Shown here in pieces: positions 1 to 9,142 of a DNA stretch of 45,429 bases. The position numbers and the translations under genes were made by a program. Positions within the stretch are counted from its first letter, which is position 1. Every line of letters starts with the position of its first letter. The notes under the pieces are model-generated. The model was not told the DNA's origin. It saw nothing but the letters and a program-made list of their open reading frames with translations, and ran no database searches. The stretch is from Akkermansia muciniphila (GTDB lineage Bacteria > Verrucomicrobiota > Verrucomicrobiia > Methylacidiphilales > CAMAQI01): assembly GCA_945883905.1 (NCBI GenBank), contig CAMCYL010000010.1:1-45429 (forward strand), written 5' to 3'.

Positions 1-144
1 TCATTATAGCCTGATGATTCAGTTAAGTGTCTCGCTTGTAGGTTCGACCTCACGGTCTCTTCCCAGACACCCCTTACGGTTGCGAACCGTCTAATTCAAC
101 CGACGGGACTTTCACCCGCTAGGACGCCGTCCTCAACGGCGCAC
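1..144 (-). mobile_element. Group II intron, 5' end (partial, runs off the left edge)
   Basis: Read on the minus strand, the sequence from 144 downward begins GTGCGCC, the classic 5' start of bacterial group II introns (GUGYG). It continues with a short stem-loop and then GGGTGAAAGTCCC, the domain I GUGAAAGUCC signature common to many ORF-bearing bacterial group II introns. Further paired segments follow (ACGGTT..AACCGT, GACC..GGTC). The rest of domain I, any reverse transcriptase gene and the 3' end lie beyond position 1. The 5' exon is intergenic: insertion is 37 bases past the stop codon of the TPR gene, on the same strand. Family assignment rests on motifs read by eye, not on a covariance model. 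Confidence 0.8.
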
Positions 145-180
145 ACCTAGATCTGCATTAGGAATTTAAAAAATGGGATC

Positions 181-921
181 TTATTTTTTTTCAACAGGGG
201 CAACATCGGTCGTGATATCGCCTGGTTTTGCTCCTTTACGAATCCAGCCTTTATCAAAGAAAGCGTTACTAAAAAGTTCAATGAGTTTGGGGTTATAAAT
301 TTTGGCTGCTGATCCGATCCATTCAAGACCTTTAATATTGTTTTTATTGGAGAATTCCATCGCAGAGCAGCCAAAGTAATAAATTGGAGTGAGGGAGTAG
401 GGATCAAACTGATCGAGCATTTTTTTTCCCTCTGAAGGGTTGCCTTCAAAAAGATAAGAGAGATAGATTTTATAACTAAAAAAGTCAGCGGTTGCATCAC
501 CCCAGGGGAGGGTATTTAACTTTTCTTTTGGGGTGGTTTTCACGATTTCGAGGAGTTTATTTAATTTCTCACGAGAGGCGGGGTAAATGCCTTGGACGAA
601 TTCAGATTCCGCTAGATTATATTGAGCACCGATATTTTCGGGGAGTAGGGCCGCATTTTTAAGGAATATTTCGTGAGCTTTTGCATATTCTTTTTGATAT
701 AAGAAAACGCTCGCTTTTAAGGTTGAAGCTTCCGTTGTATTTGGTTTTATTTTTTCAGCCTCATCAATGAGCGACAAGGCTTTCGTGTAGTTTTGCTTTT
801 GAATCTCTTGATTTGCTTCCATCAATTTTTTAAAAAAGGGAGCCTCTGCGGTTGTCGGCTCCTCTGCGGAGGCGATCATTGTGAGTAGAACAATGAAAAT
901 AAAGGAAAGGATAGATCTCAT
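181..921 (-). CDS. Secreted TPR-repeat protein
   Basis: A 246-residue protein with a clear signal peptide at residues 1-19 (short basic start, hydrophobic core, small residues before EEPTTAEA), so it is likely exported to the periplasm. From about residue 30 to 105 there are helical pairs of TPR style: NYTKALSLIDEAEKIKP, EYAKAHEIFLKNAALLPEN, GAQYNLAESEFVQG. TPR domains act as protein-binding scaffolds; the partner cannot be read from the sequence. The C-terminal half has no recognised domain. The gene stands alone and is divergent from pyrH. A group II intron begins 37 bases past its stop codon, in the region where its transcript would end. Confidence 0.7.
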   Translation of the reverse strand: MRSILSFIFIVLLTMIASAEEPTTAEAPFFKKLMEANQEIQKQNYTKALSLIDEAEKIKPNTTEASTLKASVFLYQKEYAKAHEIFLKNAALLPENIGAQYNLAESEFVQGIYPASREKLNKLLEIVKTTPKEKLNTLPWGDATADFFSYKIYLSYLFEGNPSEGKKMLDQFDPYSLTPIYYFGCSAMEFSNKNNIKGLEWIGSAAKIYNPKLIELFSNAFFDKGWIRKGAKPGDITTDVAPVEKK

Positions 922-976
922 GAACTCATAATAACAGAGGATTGAGGTTTGGCGATCTTGAAAAGTGATTTTTTAA

Positions 977-1759
<783 letters not shown>

Positions 1760-1805
1760 TTTTAAGGAATTGTTTTAATATTAAATTATTTAAAAGGTAA
1801 AATTT

Positions 1806-2366
1806 ATGTCACTCGATGAAATCATGATGGATACAGAAGAGAAGATGGAGAAAACAGTCACGGCGACGAAAACTGAATTTGCTTCAATTCGTACCGGAAA
1901 AGCCTCCCCGGATTTAGTCAGTCATCTTCGGATCGATGCTTATGGCGTGACGATGACGATGAAGGAAGTGGCGGCGATTACGACTCCGGATCCACGGATG
2001 ATTTTAATTCAACCGTGGGATACGGCAAACGTGGAACCGATACGTAAAGCAATCGAGGATTCTCGGATCGGTTTGATGCCGATGATTGATGGAAAGATGA
2101 TTCGATTGCCGATTCCTTCCCTTTCAGAAGAGCGCCGTCACGATCTCGTCAAAACCGTTAAAAAACTTTGCGAAGAGGGACGAGTGGGAATTCGTACGAG
2201 CCGTCGCTTAGCATTGGATGAAATGAAGCGAATTCAAAAAGCGGGCGAAATTACCGAAGATGATGCAGAGCGCTCAGAGAAAGAGGTTCAAAAATTAACC
2301 GATCAATACATCGCTGAAATTGAGAAAATGATGGTGACTAAAGAAGCGGAATTGATGAAGGTTTAA
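1806..2366 (+). CDS. frr: Ribosome recycling factor
   Basis: With EF-G it splits the post-termination ribosome so that subunits, tRNA and mRNA are released. Length (186 residues) is exactly usual for the family. Visible signatures are the N-terminal helix MDTEEKMEKTVTATKTEFASIRTGKASP, the domain II segment ITTPDPRMILIQPWD, the helix with GLMPMIDGKMIRLPIPSLSEERR, and the C-terminal VRTSRR-like segment IRTSRRLALDEMK with its long helix. It follows pyrH closely and is followed by trpE 32 bases later, so the three may be cotranscribed. Confidence 0.96.
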   Translation: MSLDEIMMDTEEKMEKTVTATKTEFASIRTGKASPDLVSHLRIDAYGVTMTMKEVAAITTPDPRMILIQPWDTANVEPIRKAIEDSRIGLMPMIDGKMIRLPIPSLSEERRHDLVKTVKKLCEEGRVGIRTSRRLALDEMKRIQKAGEITEDDAERSEKEVQKLTDQYIAEIEKMMVTKEAELMKV

Positions 2367-2398
2367 GGATAAAGCGTTGAGGATTATTTAAGGACGAG

Positions 2399-3898
2399 AT
2401 GTTGTATCCTTCGTTATCGCATTTTAAAGAGCTCAGCTCTCAAGGGAATCTCATTCCGGTTTATCGAGAGATGGTGGCCGATTTAGAGACTCCGTTGACT
2501 CTTTTTTTGAAATTAGAAAAAGAGCAAAATGCATTTTTATTGGAGTCGGCCGAGAAGGGAGGGAAATTTTCACGCTATTCTTTTCTTGGAGCGAATCCGG
2601 CTTGGGTTCTGACTGCAACTCGAGGGCACTATCGATTTTTAGATAACACGGGGGTTCGAGAGTTTGATTCTGTTCGGGATCCGTTGACCGAATTACAAGA
2701 GATCATGGCGAAGTACAAACCGGTCGTTCATGGTGATTTACCCCTTTTTTCGGGGGGGGCTGTCGGTTATATGACCTACGAATGTTCGACTTATTTCGAA
2801 CCGACCGTACCTCGAGCTAAACTCGATGATCTTCATCTTCCGGATGCGGTTTTTGGATTGAGCGATACCCTTTATATTTTTGATCATCAAACTCGCAAAA
2901 TTATACTAGTAGCGAATGCCTTCATTGAAGGGGATATTGAGAAGGTTTATCAAGAGGCAAATCAAAAAATTGAGAAGATGGCCTCGGTTCTTTTGAGGGC
3001 GATTGATCCCTCCGTTTTTGAGCTTCAATCCTCTTCAATGATTGAGGAGTTGACTCCGACAGTGAATATGACTCAGGACTCCTATCTAAAAATGACGGAG
3101 GAGATGCAGGAGTATATTAAGGCGGGAGATATTTTTCAGGTAGTTCCCTCTCAGCGATTTGAGGTTCCCTTTACAGGGAAACCGCTCGACTTATATCGCG
3201 CTTTGCGAACGGTCAATCCCTCTCCGTATATGTTTTGTCTTCAGTACGAAGGGTATTCATTAGTGGGAGCCTCCCCTGAAGTGCATGCTCGTTGTGAAAA
3301 TGGGGTCGTGACGATTCGACCGATTGCGGGAACGCGACCTCGCGGGGCGACCACAGAAAAAGATGAAGCTTTTGCACAAGAGCTTTTAGCGGACCCGAAG
3401 GAGCGTGCTGAGCATGTCATGTTGGTGGATTTAGCCCGGAATGATGTGGGAAGGGTTTGTCAGTATGAATCGGTTCAAGTCACCGATTTTATGACAATCG
3501 AGCGTTATTCGCATGTGATGCATATTGTTTCTAATGTGGTTGGAAATTTAGATCCCCGTAAAAACGCTTATGACGTCATGCGAGCGACCTTTCCTGCGGG
3601 AACTGTTTCAGGATCTCCGAAAATTAGAGCGATGCAGATCATTGCAGAGCAAGAACCGACCTGTCGTGGTTCTTACGCAGGAGCGGTCGGATATTTTGGT
3701 TTTTCTGGTAATTTAGATTCCTGTATTGCTTTGCGTACCGCCCTGCTTAAGGGAGGGAAGGCCTACGTTCAGGCGGGAGGAGGATTGGTCGCCGATTCGA
3801 CTCCGATGGGTGAATATCAAGAGAGCGTTAACAAGGCGAAGGGGGCCATGAAATCGTTGGCGGTGGCAAAATCAATTCAGCCTAAAAACGGTCGTTAG
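2399..3898 (+). CDS. trpE: Anthranilate synthase component I
   Basis: Converts chorismate and ammonia (from the TrpG subunit) to anthranilate, the first step of tryptophan synthesis. The 499-residue length is typical. The N-terminal domain has the tryptophan feedback motif LLES followed by GGKFSRYSFLGANP. The chorismate-binding domain has IKAGDIFQVVPSQRF, RPIAGTRPRG, the acid-rich segment AEHVMLVDLARNDVGRV and PAGTVSGSPKIRAM. No trpG or other trp gene lies in the window, so the pathway is scattered. It sits just after frr and ends facing clpC across a 110-base convergent gap. Confidence 0.94.
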   Translation: MLYPSLSHFKELSSQGNLIPVYREMVADLETPLTLFLKLEKEQNAFLLESAEKGGKFSRYSFLGANPAWVLTATRGHYRFLDNTGVREFDSVRDPLTELQEIMAKYKPVVHGDLPLFSGGAVGYMTYECSTYFEPTVPRAKLDDLHLPDAVFGLSDTLYIFDHQTRKIILVANAFIEGDIEKVYQEANQKIEKMASVLLRAIDPSVFELQSSSMIEELTPTVNMTQDSYLKMTEEMQEYIKAGDIFQVVPSQRFEVPFTGKPLDLYRALRTVNPSPYMFCLQYEGYSLVGASPEVHARCENGVVTIRPIAGTRPRGATTEKDEAFAQELLADPKERAEHVMLVDLARNDVGRVCQYESVQVTDFMTIERYSHVMHIVSNVVGNLDPRKNAYDVMRATFPAGTVSGSPKIRAMQIIAEQEPTCRGSYAGAVGYFGFSGNLDSCIALRTALLKGGKAYVQAGGGLVADSTPMGEYQESVNKAKGAMKSLAVAKSIQPKNGR

Positions 3899-3945
3899 AG
3901 TCTGACCCGACTACCGCTTGACTCTCGAAACAGACTCTGTGTTTT
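3897..3945 (+). terminator. Possible terminator after trpE
   Basis: An 8-base inverted repeat (AGAGTCTG at 3897-3904 and CAGACTCT at 3931-3938) is followed by GTGTTTTTC. The 26-base loop is long and the U-run short, so this is a weak candidate. It lies in the convergent gap between trpE and clpC, where a terminator is expected. Confidence 0.35.
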
Positions 3946-4009
3946 TCAAAGCAATTGAAAACAAGCTTTCGATTGTCTTTCAAAAAAACGAAAAGATTCT
4001 CAACAAATT

Positions 4010-6562
4010 TTAAGTTGAAAGGCTTTTGGGAGGCAGAGGAGTCTCATCGGGAGTAAAGACTAAGGTCTCCTCTTTGACCGTAATCATAATCTTGGAGGAG
4101 TTTTTGATTTTACCTCGGAGAATATCTTCGGCAATTGGATCTTCGAGATGTTTTTCAACGGCTCGACGTAACGGACGCGCTCCATAGACTGGGTCGTACC
4201 CTTTTTCGATGAGATAAGTAATGGCCTCAGGGGTCAACTCGATTTCGATCTGACGAGTCTTTAAACGATCGGCAATCTTCTTGACTTCGATATGAACGAT
4301 TTGTGCCATGTCCTCTTTGCGGAGGGGACGAAAGACAATGAGATCATCTAAACGATTGAGAAATTCCGGTTTGAAGGTTTTTTTAGCAGAATCGATCATT
4401 CGCTCTTTGAGCGTTTCGTAGCTCATCTCATCGGTCGAGTTTGTGAAGCCCATGGTATTGTTCTTCTTTACATGCTCAGCGCCGACATTTGAGGTCATGA
4501 TAATAATCGTATTTCGGAAATCGATCTTACGTCCTAAGCTGTCAGTGACCGTTCCATCTTCGAGGATTTGAAGGAGGATATTCCAGACATCCGAATGAGC
4601 TTTTTCAAATTCATCAAATAGAACGACGGAGTAAGGACGACGACGGACACGTTCCGTGAGTTGACCTCCCTCTTCGTAACCGACGTAACCCGGAGGGGAA
4701 CCGATGAGTCGGGAGACATTGAATTTCTCCATGTACTCACTCATATCGATTTGGATCAGAGCTTCTTGAGATCCGAACATATATTCGGCGAGGGTTTTTG
4801 CTAAAAGACTTTTTCCAACACCAGTCGGTCCGAGTAGAGCGAAGGTTCCAATGGGGCGTTTGGGATCCTTAAGATCGACGCGAGAGCGGCGAAGGGCTTT
4901 GCCAAGGGCATAAACCGCTTCGTCTTGTCCGATGACCTTGCCTTTGATCTCTTCGGAGACATTGAGGAGGCGGTCCATATCCTTTTGTTCCATGCGAGAG
5001 AGAGGAACCCCGGTCCACTTTGCGACTACACGCATCATGTCATCTTCGGTGACCGTGACAATTTGATCGTGGCTTTTTTGACGCCATTCTTGGATTGTTT
5101 TTTCGAGATGATCACGAGCTTCCTTTTCTTGGTCGCGAAGTGCGGCGGCCTTTTCAAAGTCTTGATCTTTGATGCAGGTCTCTTTTTGAATTTTGATCTC
5201 CTCGATTCGAGTCTCCATTCCCTTCAATTCGGGAGGACGCATCGTTGCTGAAATTCGGGCTCGAGAACCGGCCTCATCCATGACATCGATTGCTTTGTCA
5301 GGAAGGAATCGGTTCGGAAGATAGCGATCGGAAAGGCGGGCTGCTGATTCGAGCGATTCGTTTGTAAACTTTGCTTTATGATGGGACTCATATTTGGGTT
5401 GGATTCCCTTGAGGATCTGAATCGTGTCATCGACAGAGGGGGGCTCAACCATGACCTGTTGGAATCGGCGCTCGAGTGCGGAATCTTTTTCGATATGTTT
5501 ACGGAATTCATTGAGGGTCGTGGCTCCAATGCATTGAAGCTCTCCACGGGAGAGAGAGGGTTTCAAAATATTGGAGGCATCCATCGCCCCTTCTGCGGCT
5601 CCAGCGCCGACGATCGTGTGCATCTCATCGATAAAAAGAATCACATTTTTGGTTTTACGAATTTCATCCATGACTGCCTTGATTCGTTCTTCAAATTGAC
5701 CGCGGTATTTTGTACCCGCAACCATCAGAGCGAGATCGAGGGTGATCACTCGTTTTTCTTGAAGGAGCTCAGGGACATTGCCTTTAATGATCTCTTGAGC
5801 GAGACCTTCGACAATGGCTGTTTTCCCGACGCCGGCCTCACCAATGAGAACAGGATTATTTTTCGTACGACGACAAAGCACTTGAATGACTCGTTCGATC
5901 TCATTTGAGCGGCCAACGACGGGATCGAGATCCCCTTTACGGGCCATCTCTGTGAGATCACGACCGAAGGCTTTGAGGGCAGGGGTTTTAACCTCTTTTT
6001 TTCCAGAGGGATTAGTAGGGGCACTTCCTGCGGTGGCCTCTTCGCCGCTTCCAGATCCGGAGGAAGCCGAGGATTCCTCTCCTTCTCCTTCACTATCATC
6101 GATATCTGATTCACTACTTCCACTGAAGTTAGGATCGAGTTCTTTAAGGACTTCGTTACGGACTCGTTCGATATCGATGTCGAGACTTTTGAGGACACGT
6201 GCCGCGACTCCATCTCCCTCGCGAAGGAGACCGAGGAGAACGTGTTCTGTTCCGACATAACTATGATTTAAAGCCTTCGCTTCTTTGTTGGCGAGTGCGA
6301 GGACTTTTTTAACACGGGGAGTATAAGGGATATTGCCTGAGACCTTTGATTCAGGACCGGAACCGACATGTTTTTCGACCTCCATCCGAACCGTTTCGAG
6401 ATCGAGACCCATTTTTTGAAGCACTTGAACGGCGACCCCTTGTCCAAGCTTGATGAGACCTAGAAGGATATGTTCCGTTCCGACATAGTTATGGTTAAAA
6501 CGATCGGCTTCCTTGCGGGCGAGCGCGAGGACTTGTTGGGCGCGTGGGGTGAAGTTATTCAT
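4010..6562 (-). CDS. clpC: ATP-dependent Clp protease ATP-binding subunit ClpC
   Basis: A Hsp100 unfoldase that feeds substrates to ClpP. It has 850 residues. Two Clp_N repeats span about 1-140. An unusually acidic, Ser/Gly-rich linker follows at about 148-190. AAA module 1 has Walker A at 241-248 (GEAGVGKT) and Walker B FIDEMH near 311. A UVR/middle segment lies at about 453-490, and AAA module 2 has Walker A GPTGVGKS at 568-575 and Walker [17 protein letters not shown] loop is present in the place of the ClpP-docking MGF/VGF loop. The start overlaps the mcsB stop by 4 bases (ATGA), so the two are translationally coupled. In Firmicutes the partner kinase McsB marks arginines of ClpC substrates; the same link is inferred here. 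Confidence 0.96.
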   Translation of the reverse strand: MNNFTPRAQQVLALARKEADRFNHNYVGTEHILLGLIKLGQGVAVQVLQKMGLDLETVRMEVEKHVGSGPESKVSGNIPYTPRVKKVLALANKEAKALNHSYVGTEHVLLGLLREGDGVAARVLKSLDIDIERVRNEVLKELDPNFSGSSESDIDDSEGEGEESSASSGSGSGEEATAGSAPTNPSGKKEVKTPALKAFGRDLTEMARKGDLDPVVGRSNEIERVIQVLCRRTKNNPVLIGEAGVGKTAIVEGLAQEIIKGNVPELLQEKRVITLDLALMVAGTKYRGQFEERIKAVMDEIRKTKNVILFIDEMHTIVGAGAAEGAMDASNILKPSLSRGELQCIGATTLNEFRKHIEKDSALERRFQQVMVEPPSVDDTIQILKGIQPKYESHHKAKFTNESLESAARLSDRYLPNRFLPDKAIDVMDEAGSRARISATMRPPELKGMETRIEEIKIQKETCIKDQDFEKAAALRDQEKEARDHLEKTIQEWRQKSHDQIVTVTEDDMMRVVAKWTGVPLSRMEQKDMDRLLNVSEEIKGKVIGQDEAVYALGKALRRSRVDLKDPKRPIGTFALLGPTGVGKSLLAKTLAEYMFGSQEALIQIDMSEYMEKFNVSRLIGSPPGYVGYEEGGQLTERVRRRPYSVVLFDEFEKAHSDVWNILLQILEDGTVTDSLGRKIDFRNTIIIMTSNVGAEHVKKNNTMGFTNSTDEMSYETLKERMIDSAKKTFKPEFLNRLDDLIVFRPLRKEDMAQIVHIEVKKIADRLKTRQIEIELTPEAITYLIEKGYDPVYGARPLRRAVEKHLEDPIAEDILRGKIKNSSKIMITVKEETLVFTPDETPLPPKSLST

Positions 6563-7665
6563 GATCCTTCCTTGTTCTCTTTCTTTAAAATATCGTGACT
6601 TGCGGGGATAGCCATCCCTTTAATTTTATCGCGAAGGAGGTCTGCCCGCATGGCATCTCGTTCCTCCGTTGTGAGCTTTTTTTCGTGATCCTTTTGTAAA
6701 TGGGCCGGTTGAGTGCGAATAAAGAGTTCATCAATCGAGTGGCGACATTCGGCAGGAAGCATTTCGAGATCAACACCGAGTCGAAGAATCGAAAGGAGAT
6801 TTAAGGCCTCCTTTGAGGTGATACAATACGCATGCATCATGATCCCGTAGGCTCTTCCGACTTGATCGGAGACCATGCGGGATTTATCTTCGAGGAGTTT
6901 TTGGCGGGCATTTTCCTCATGTTCGATGATGTTATTGATGACCTTATGGAGTTTTTCAATGATCTCGATTTCAGCTTCCCCCAAGGTCATTTGATTGGAG
7001 ACTTGAAAAAGATTTCCTAAAGCCTCTGTTCCTTCCCCGTAAAGTCCCCGGACGGCAAGACCGATCTTATTGACGGCCTTAATAATTTGACCGATCTGTT
7101 CACTGAGAACCAATCCCGGAAGATGCATCATGACGGAGGCTCTCATCCCAGTGCCCACATTCGTTGGACAGGCCGTGAGAAATCCCACTTGAGGGGAGAA
7201 AGCGAAGTTTAATTTTTCATCGAGTTCACTATCGACTTTGTCGGCCATTTTCCAAACGGCTTTCAGTTGGAGTCCACTTTTGATCGCTTGAAGTCGGATA
7301 TGATCCTCTTCATTGATCATGATGCTGAGCGTACGGGGTTTATTGAGAATGAGCCCGCTTCCAGCGTTTTTGGCGGCATGTTCTTTACTGATCAGATGTT
7401 GTTCGACAAGAACCTGTTTTTCGAGAGGGCTAAAGTGATCCATTGACTCATTGAGGATCGCCTCTTTCATTTCAGGGAGAGAGGTAACGGCGGGACGAAT
7501 GACATCGAAAACCGATTCGCGTTCTTGCTTTTTTGCCCATCCGGGGAAGGGATGTTGACGGAGGTTTCGAGCTAAGCGAACACGGCTGGTCACAACAATA
7601 CGGTTGTTTCCAACGTCACATTTGATCCACTCACTCGAATAGCGTAGCAAATTCGAAATTTTCAC
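6559..7665 (-). CDS. mcsB: Protein arginine kinase McsB
   Basis: A guanidino-phosphotransferase-fold enzyme that phosphorylates arginines of proteins and targets them to ClpCP. Signatures in its 368 residues: VTSRVRLARNLRQHPFPGW (25-43), the catalytic acid segment INEEDHIR (117-124), CPTNVGTGMRASV with Cys166, and RGLYGEGTEALGNLFQVSNQ. These match bacterial McsB rather than animal creatine kinases. The gene precedes clpC and overlaps it by 4 bases. The usual activator McsA, a CxxC zinc and UVR protein, is not next to it; ClpC's own UVR segment is the only such domain here. The upstream gap shows no CtsR heptad repeats that I can recognise. Confidence 0.93.
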   Translation of the reverse strand: MKISNLLRYSSEWIKCDVGNNRIVVTSRVRLARNLRQHPFPGWAKKQERESVFDVIRPAVTSLPEMKEAILNESMDHFSPLEKQVLVEQHLISKEHAAKNAGSGLILNKPRTLSIMINEEDHIRLQAIKSGLQLKAVWKMADKVDSELDEKLNFAFSPQVGFLTACPTNVGTGMRASVMMHLPGLVLSEQIGQIIKAVNKIGLAVRGLYGEGTEALGNLFQVSNQMTLGEAEIEIIEKLHKVINNIIEHEENARQKLLEDKSRMVSDQVGRAYGIMMHAYCITSKEALNLLSILRLGVDLEMLPAECRHSIDELFIRTQPAHLQKDHEKKLTTEERDAMRADLLRDKIKGMAIPASHDILKKENKEGS

Positions 7666-7801
7666 AAAAAAACCCTAAACCCTATTTTGAAATCTTGCCA
7701 ATGAAAAATTTAAAATCATTTCAAAGCTGAAAGGGTTAGTTCTGCAACTAATAATTTTAGATCGATCTTTATTTTTAATCTTAAAGGAACTAAACTGAGA
7801 T

Positions 7802-8962
7802 ATGAAGCGATGGTTTTCTTATTTTATTTATACCCTTATTCTGGTGGGAAGTGTCTTTACGCTCTTCTACTTATTTCGGGTACAGGTCGACAATAAAGAG
7901 AAAATGGAGAGGGCCTCTCAACTCAACAATGCTTTCAAAGTAATTTCCAAAATTGCGATTCAAAAAATTGAATCTGAAGATCTTCTTCCCCTCTATACGA
8001 TTTATCAAAAAAACGGTAAAAACCGTGGTCTTGCAATAGGAATCACTTATGGGGTGAACTCTTTTCCCTACTATTATGGGACGAGTGACGAAAAAGGGTC
8101 TTCCATTAATGAAAAAACGCTTTTTGAAATCGGCGCAATTACTCAAACGATGACGGGACTTTGGTTCGCTCGGATGATCGATCAAGAGCGTCTCCCCCAT
8201 GATCCTCTCTTGCATCAAATTCTGGGCTCATCGACTCCCTTGAATCTTAAATCGATACGACTTATTGACCTGGCGACGCACACCGCCGGGTTTCCGATGA
8301 TGCCCGCTAATTTTCCAGCGGAGGAGCGTGGGCATAATCCGTTTGAACATTATTCAAGTCAGGATCTCTGGAGTTCTCTTGCCTCGATTCAACCGGAAAA
8401 AAGAGGGGTTTACCACTATTCTAATCTCGGTTTTGCTGCGCTAGGGGAGTCACTGGCTCGATTCCGAGGGGGGAGTTATCCGGCGCTGCTTCGTGCAGAG
8501 ATTCTTAATCCGTTGGGAATTCAATCCATGGTTTTCGGAAGCGAAGGAGCGATTCCTCCCTCTTATCATATCGCTCAACCGTATCGTGGTGGCGTGCCGA
8601 CGTATCGTCTCCCTCTCTATCGTTTTGATGCTGCGGGGGGGATTTGTAGTACCCTTCCAGATTTACTTAAATATATCAATGCTATGACCTATCCGGATCG
8701 AACCCCTTTTCCCAAAGCAACGCATCTTGCTCTTAAATCATGGAGTAAACAAAAAGAGGGTCTTGAGCTCGGATTGGGTTGGTATAAGAGTCCACATCGA
8801 TTTGGAACGATTATTTGGAAAAACGGGGGTGCGGGGGGATTTCGCTCTTTTGTAGGATTTTGGGCGGATCTTCCTTTAAGTGTCGTTCTTCTTTCAAATT
8901 CGGATGATGAAGTCATTGATCTTCTCGGAATGCGGCTTTTGGAGTCTCTTCGGAAGCTTTAA
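7802..8962 (+). CDS. Membrane-anchored beta-lactamase-fold protein lacking the SxxK motif
   Basis: A 386-residue protein of the serine beta-lactamase/penicillin-binding (class C, AmpC/EstB-like) family, with one N-terminal membrane helix at about 7-26 and the rest outside the cytoplasm. The fold is recognisable from FEIGAITQTMTGLWFARM, DLATHTAGFP, YHYSNLGFAALGE (Y206-S-N208) and WKNGGAGGFRS near 339. The catalytic SxxK motif, normally G-S-x-x-K-x-M/F-T, reads G-A112-I-T-Q115-T-M-T. Both the nucleophile Ser and the general-base Lys are therefore gone, while the YxN motif remains. It is probably a non-catalytic binding or regulatory protein. It is transcribed alone, divergent from mcsB. The frame is intact, so it is not obviously a pseudogene. 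Confidence 0.85.
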   Translation: MKRWFSYFIYTLILVGSVFTLFYLFRVQVDNKEKMERASQLNNAFKVISKIAIQKIESEDLLPLYTIYQKNGKNRGLAIGITYGVNSFPYYYGTSDEKGSSINEKTLFEIGAITQTMTGLWFARMIDQERLPHDPLLHQILGSSTPLNLKSIRLIDLATHTAGFPMMPANFPAEERGHNPFEHYSSQDLWSSLASIQPEKRGVYHYSNLGFAALGESLARFRGGSYPALLRAEILNPLGIQSMVFGSEGAIPPSYHIAQPYRGGVPTYRLPLYRFDAAGGICSTLPDLLKYINAMTYPDRTPFPKATHLALKSWSKQKEGLELGLGWYKSPHRFGTIIWKNGGAGGFRSFVGFWADLPLSVVLLSNSDDEVIDLLGMRLLESLRKL

Positions 8963-8999
8963 CCGATTTTTGGATTGGAAAATTGGGGTTAAAGGAAAG

Positions 9000-9086
9000 A
9001 AATTCTAAAGCGGTTCTCACGCAACGCCGCGACGACGCCACGTCAGAGGGGGAGAGGATCGCAAGCTTTTTCCTTTCGGTGCCTCC
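9000..9086. repeat. Dispersed intergenic repeat, copy A
   Basis: The 180-base gap before nadE holds a GC-rich block that recurs at the right end of the window. Shared parts are AAATTCTAAA with GTTCTCACGCA just after it, and a second block reading GGGAGAGGATCG, AGCT, TTTCCTTTCGG and CTCC. This copy is compact; the copy at 45180-45390 has about 125 additional bases between the two blocks. No ORF in it looks real. It may be a genome-wide interspersed element or a structured RNA. Confidence 0.6.
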
Positions 9087-9142
9087 AGAGGATTTCTGGA
9101 TTTCTCATTGTCCTTCCTGCGAAGAGAGTTTAAAAATGGGGG

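Noticed and set aside
5378-5908. A 176-codon plus-strand open frame with hydrophobic runs
   Set aside because: It lies wholly antisense to the clpC AAA module, which has every expected motif; the frame is a shadow of codon bias.
7668-7690. AAACCCTAAACCCT, a telomere-like or CtsR-like repeat upstream of mcsB
   Set aside because: Two units only, and it does not match the GGTCAAA heptads of CtsR operators.
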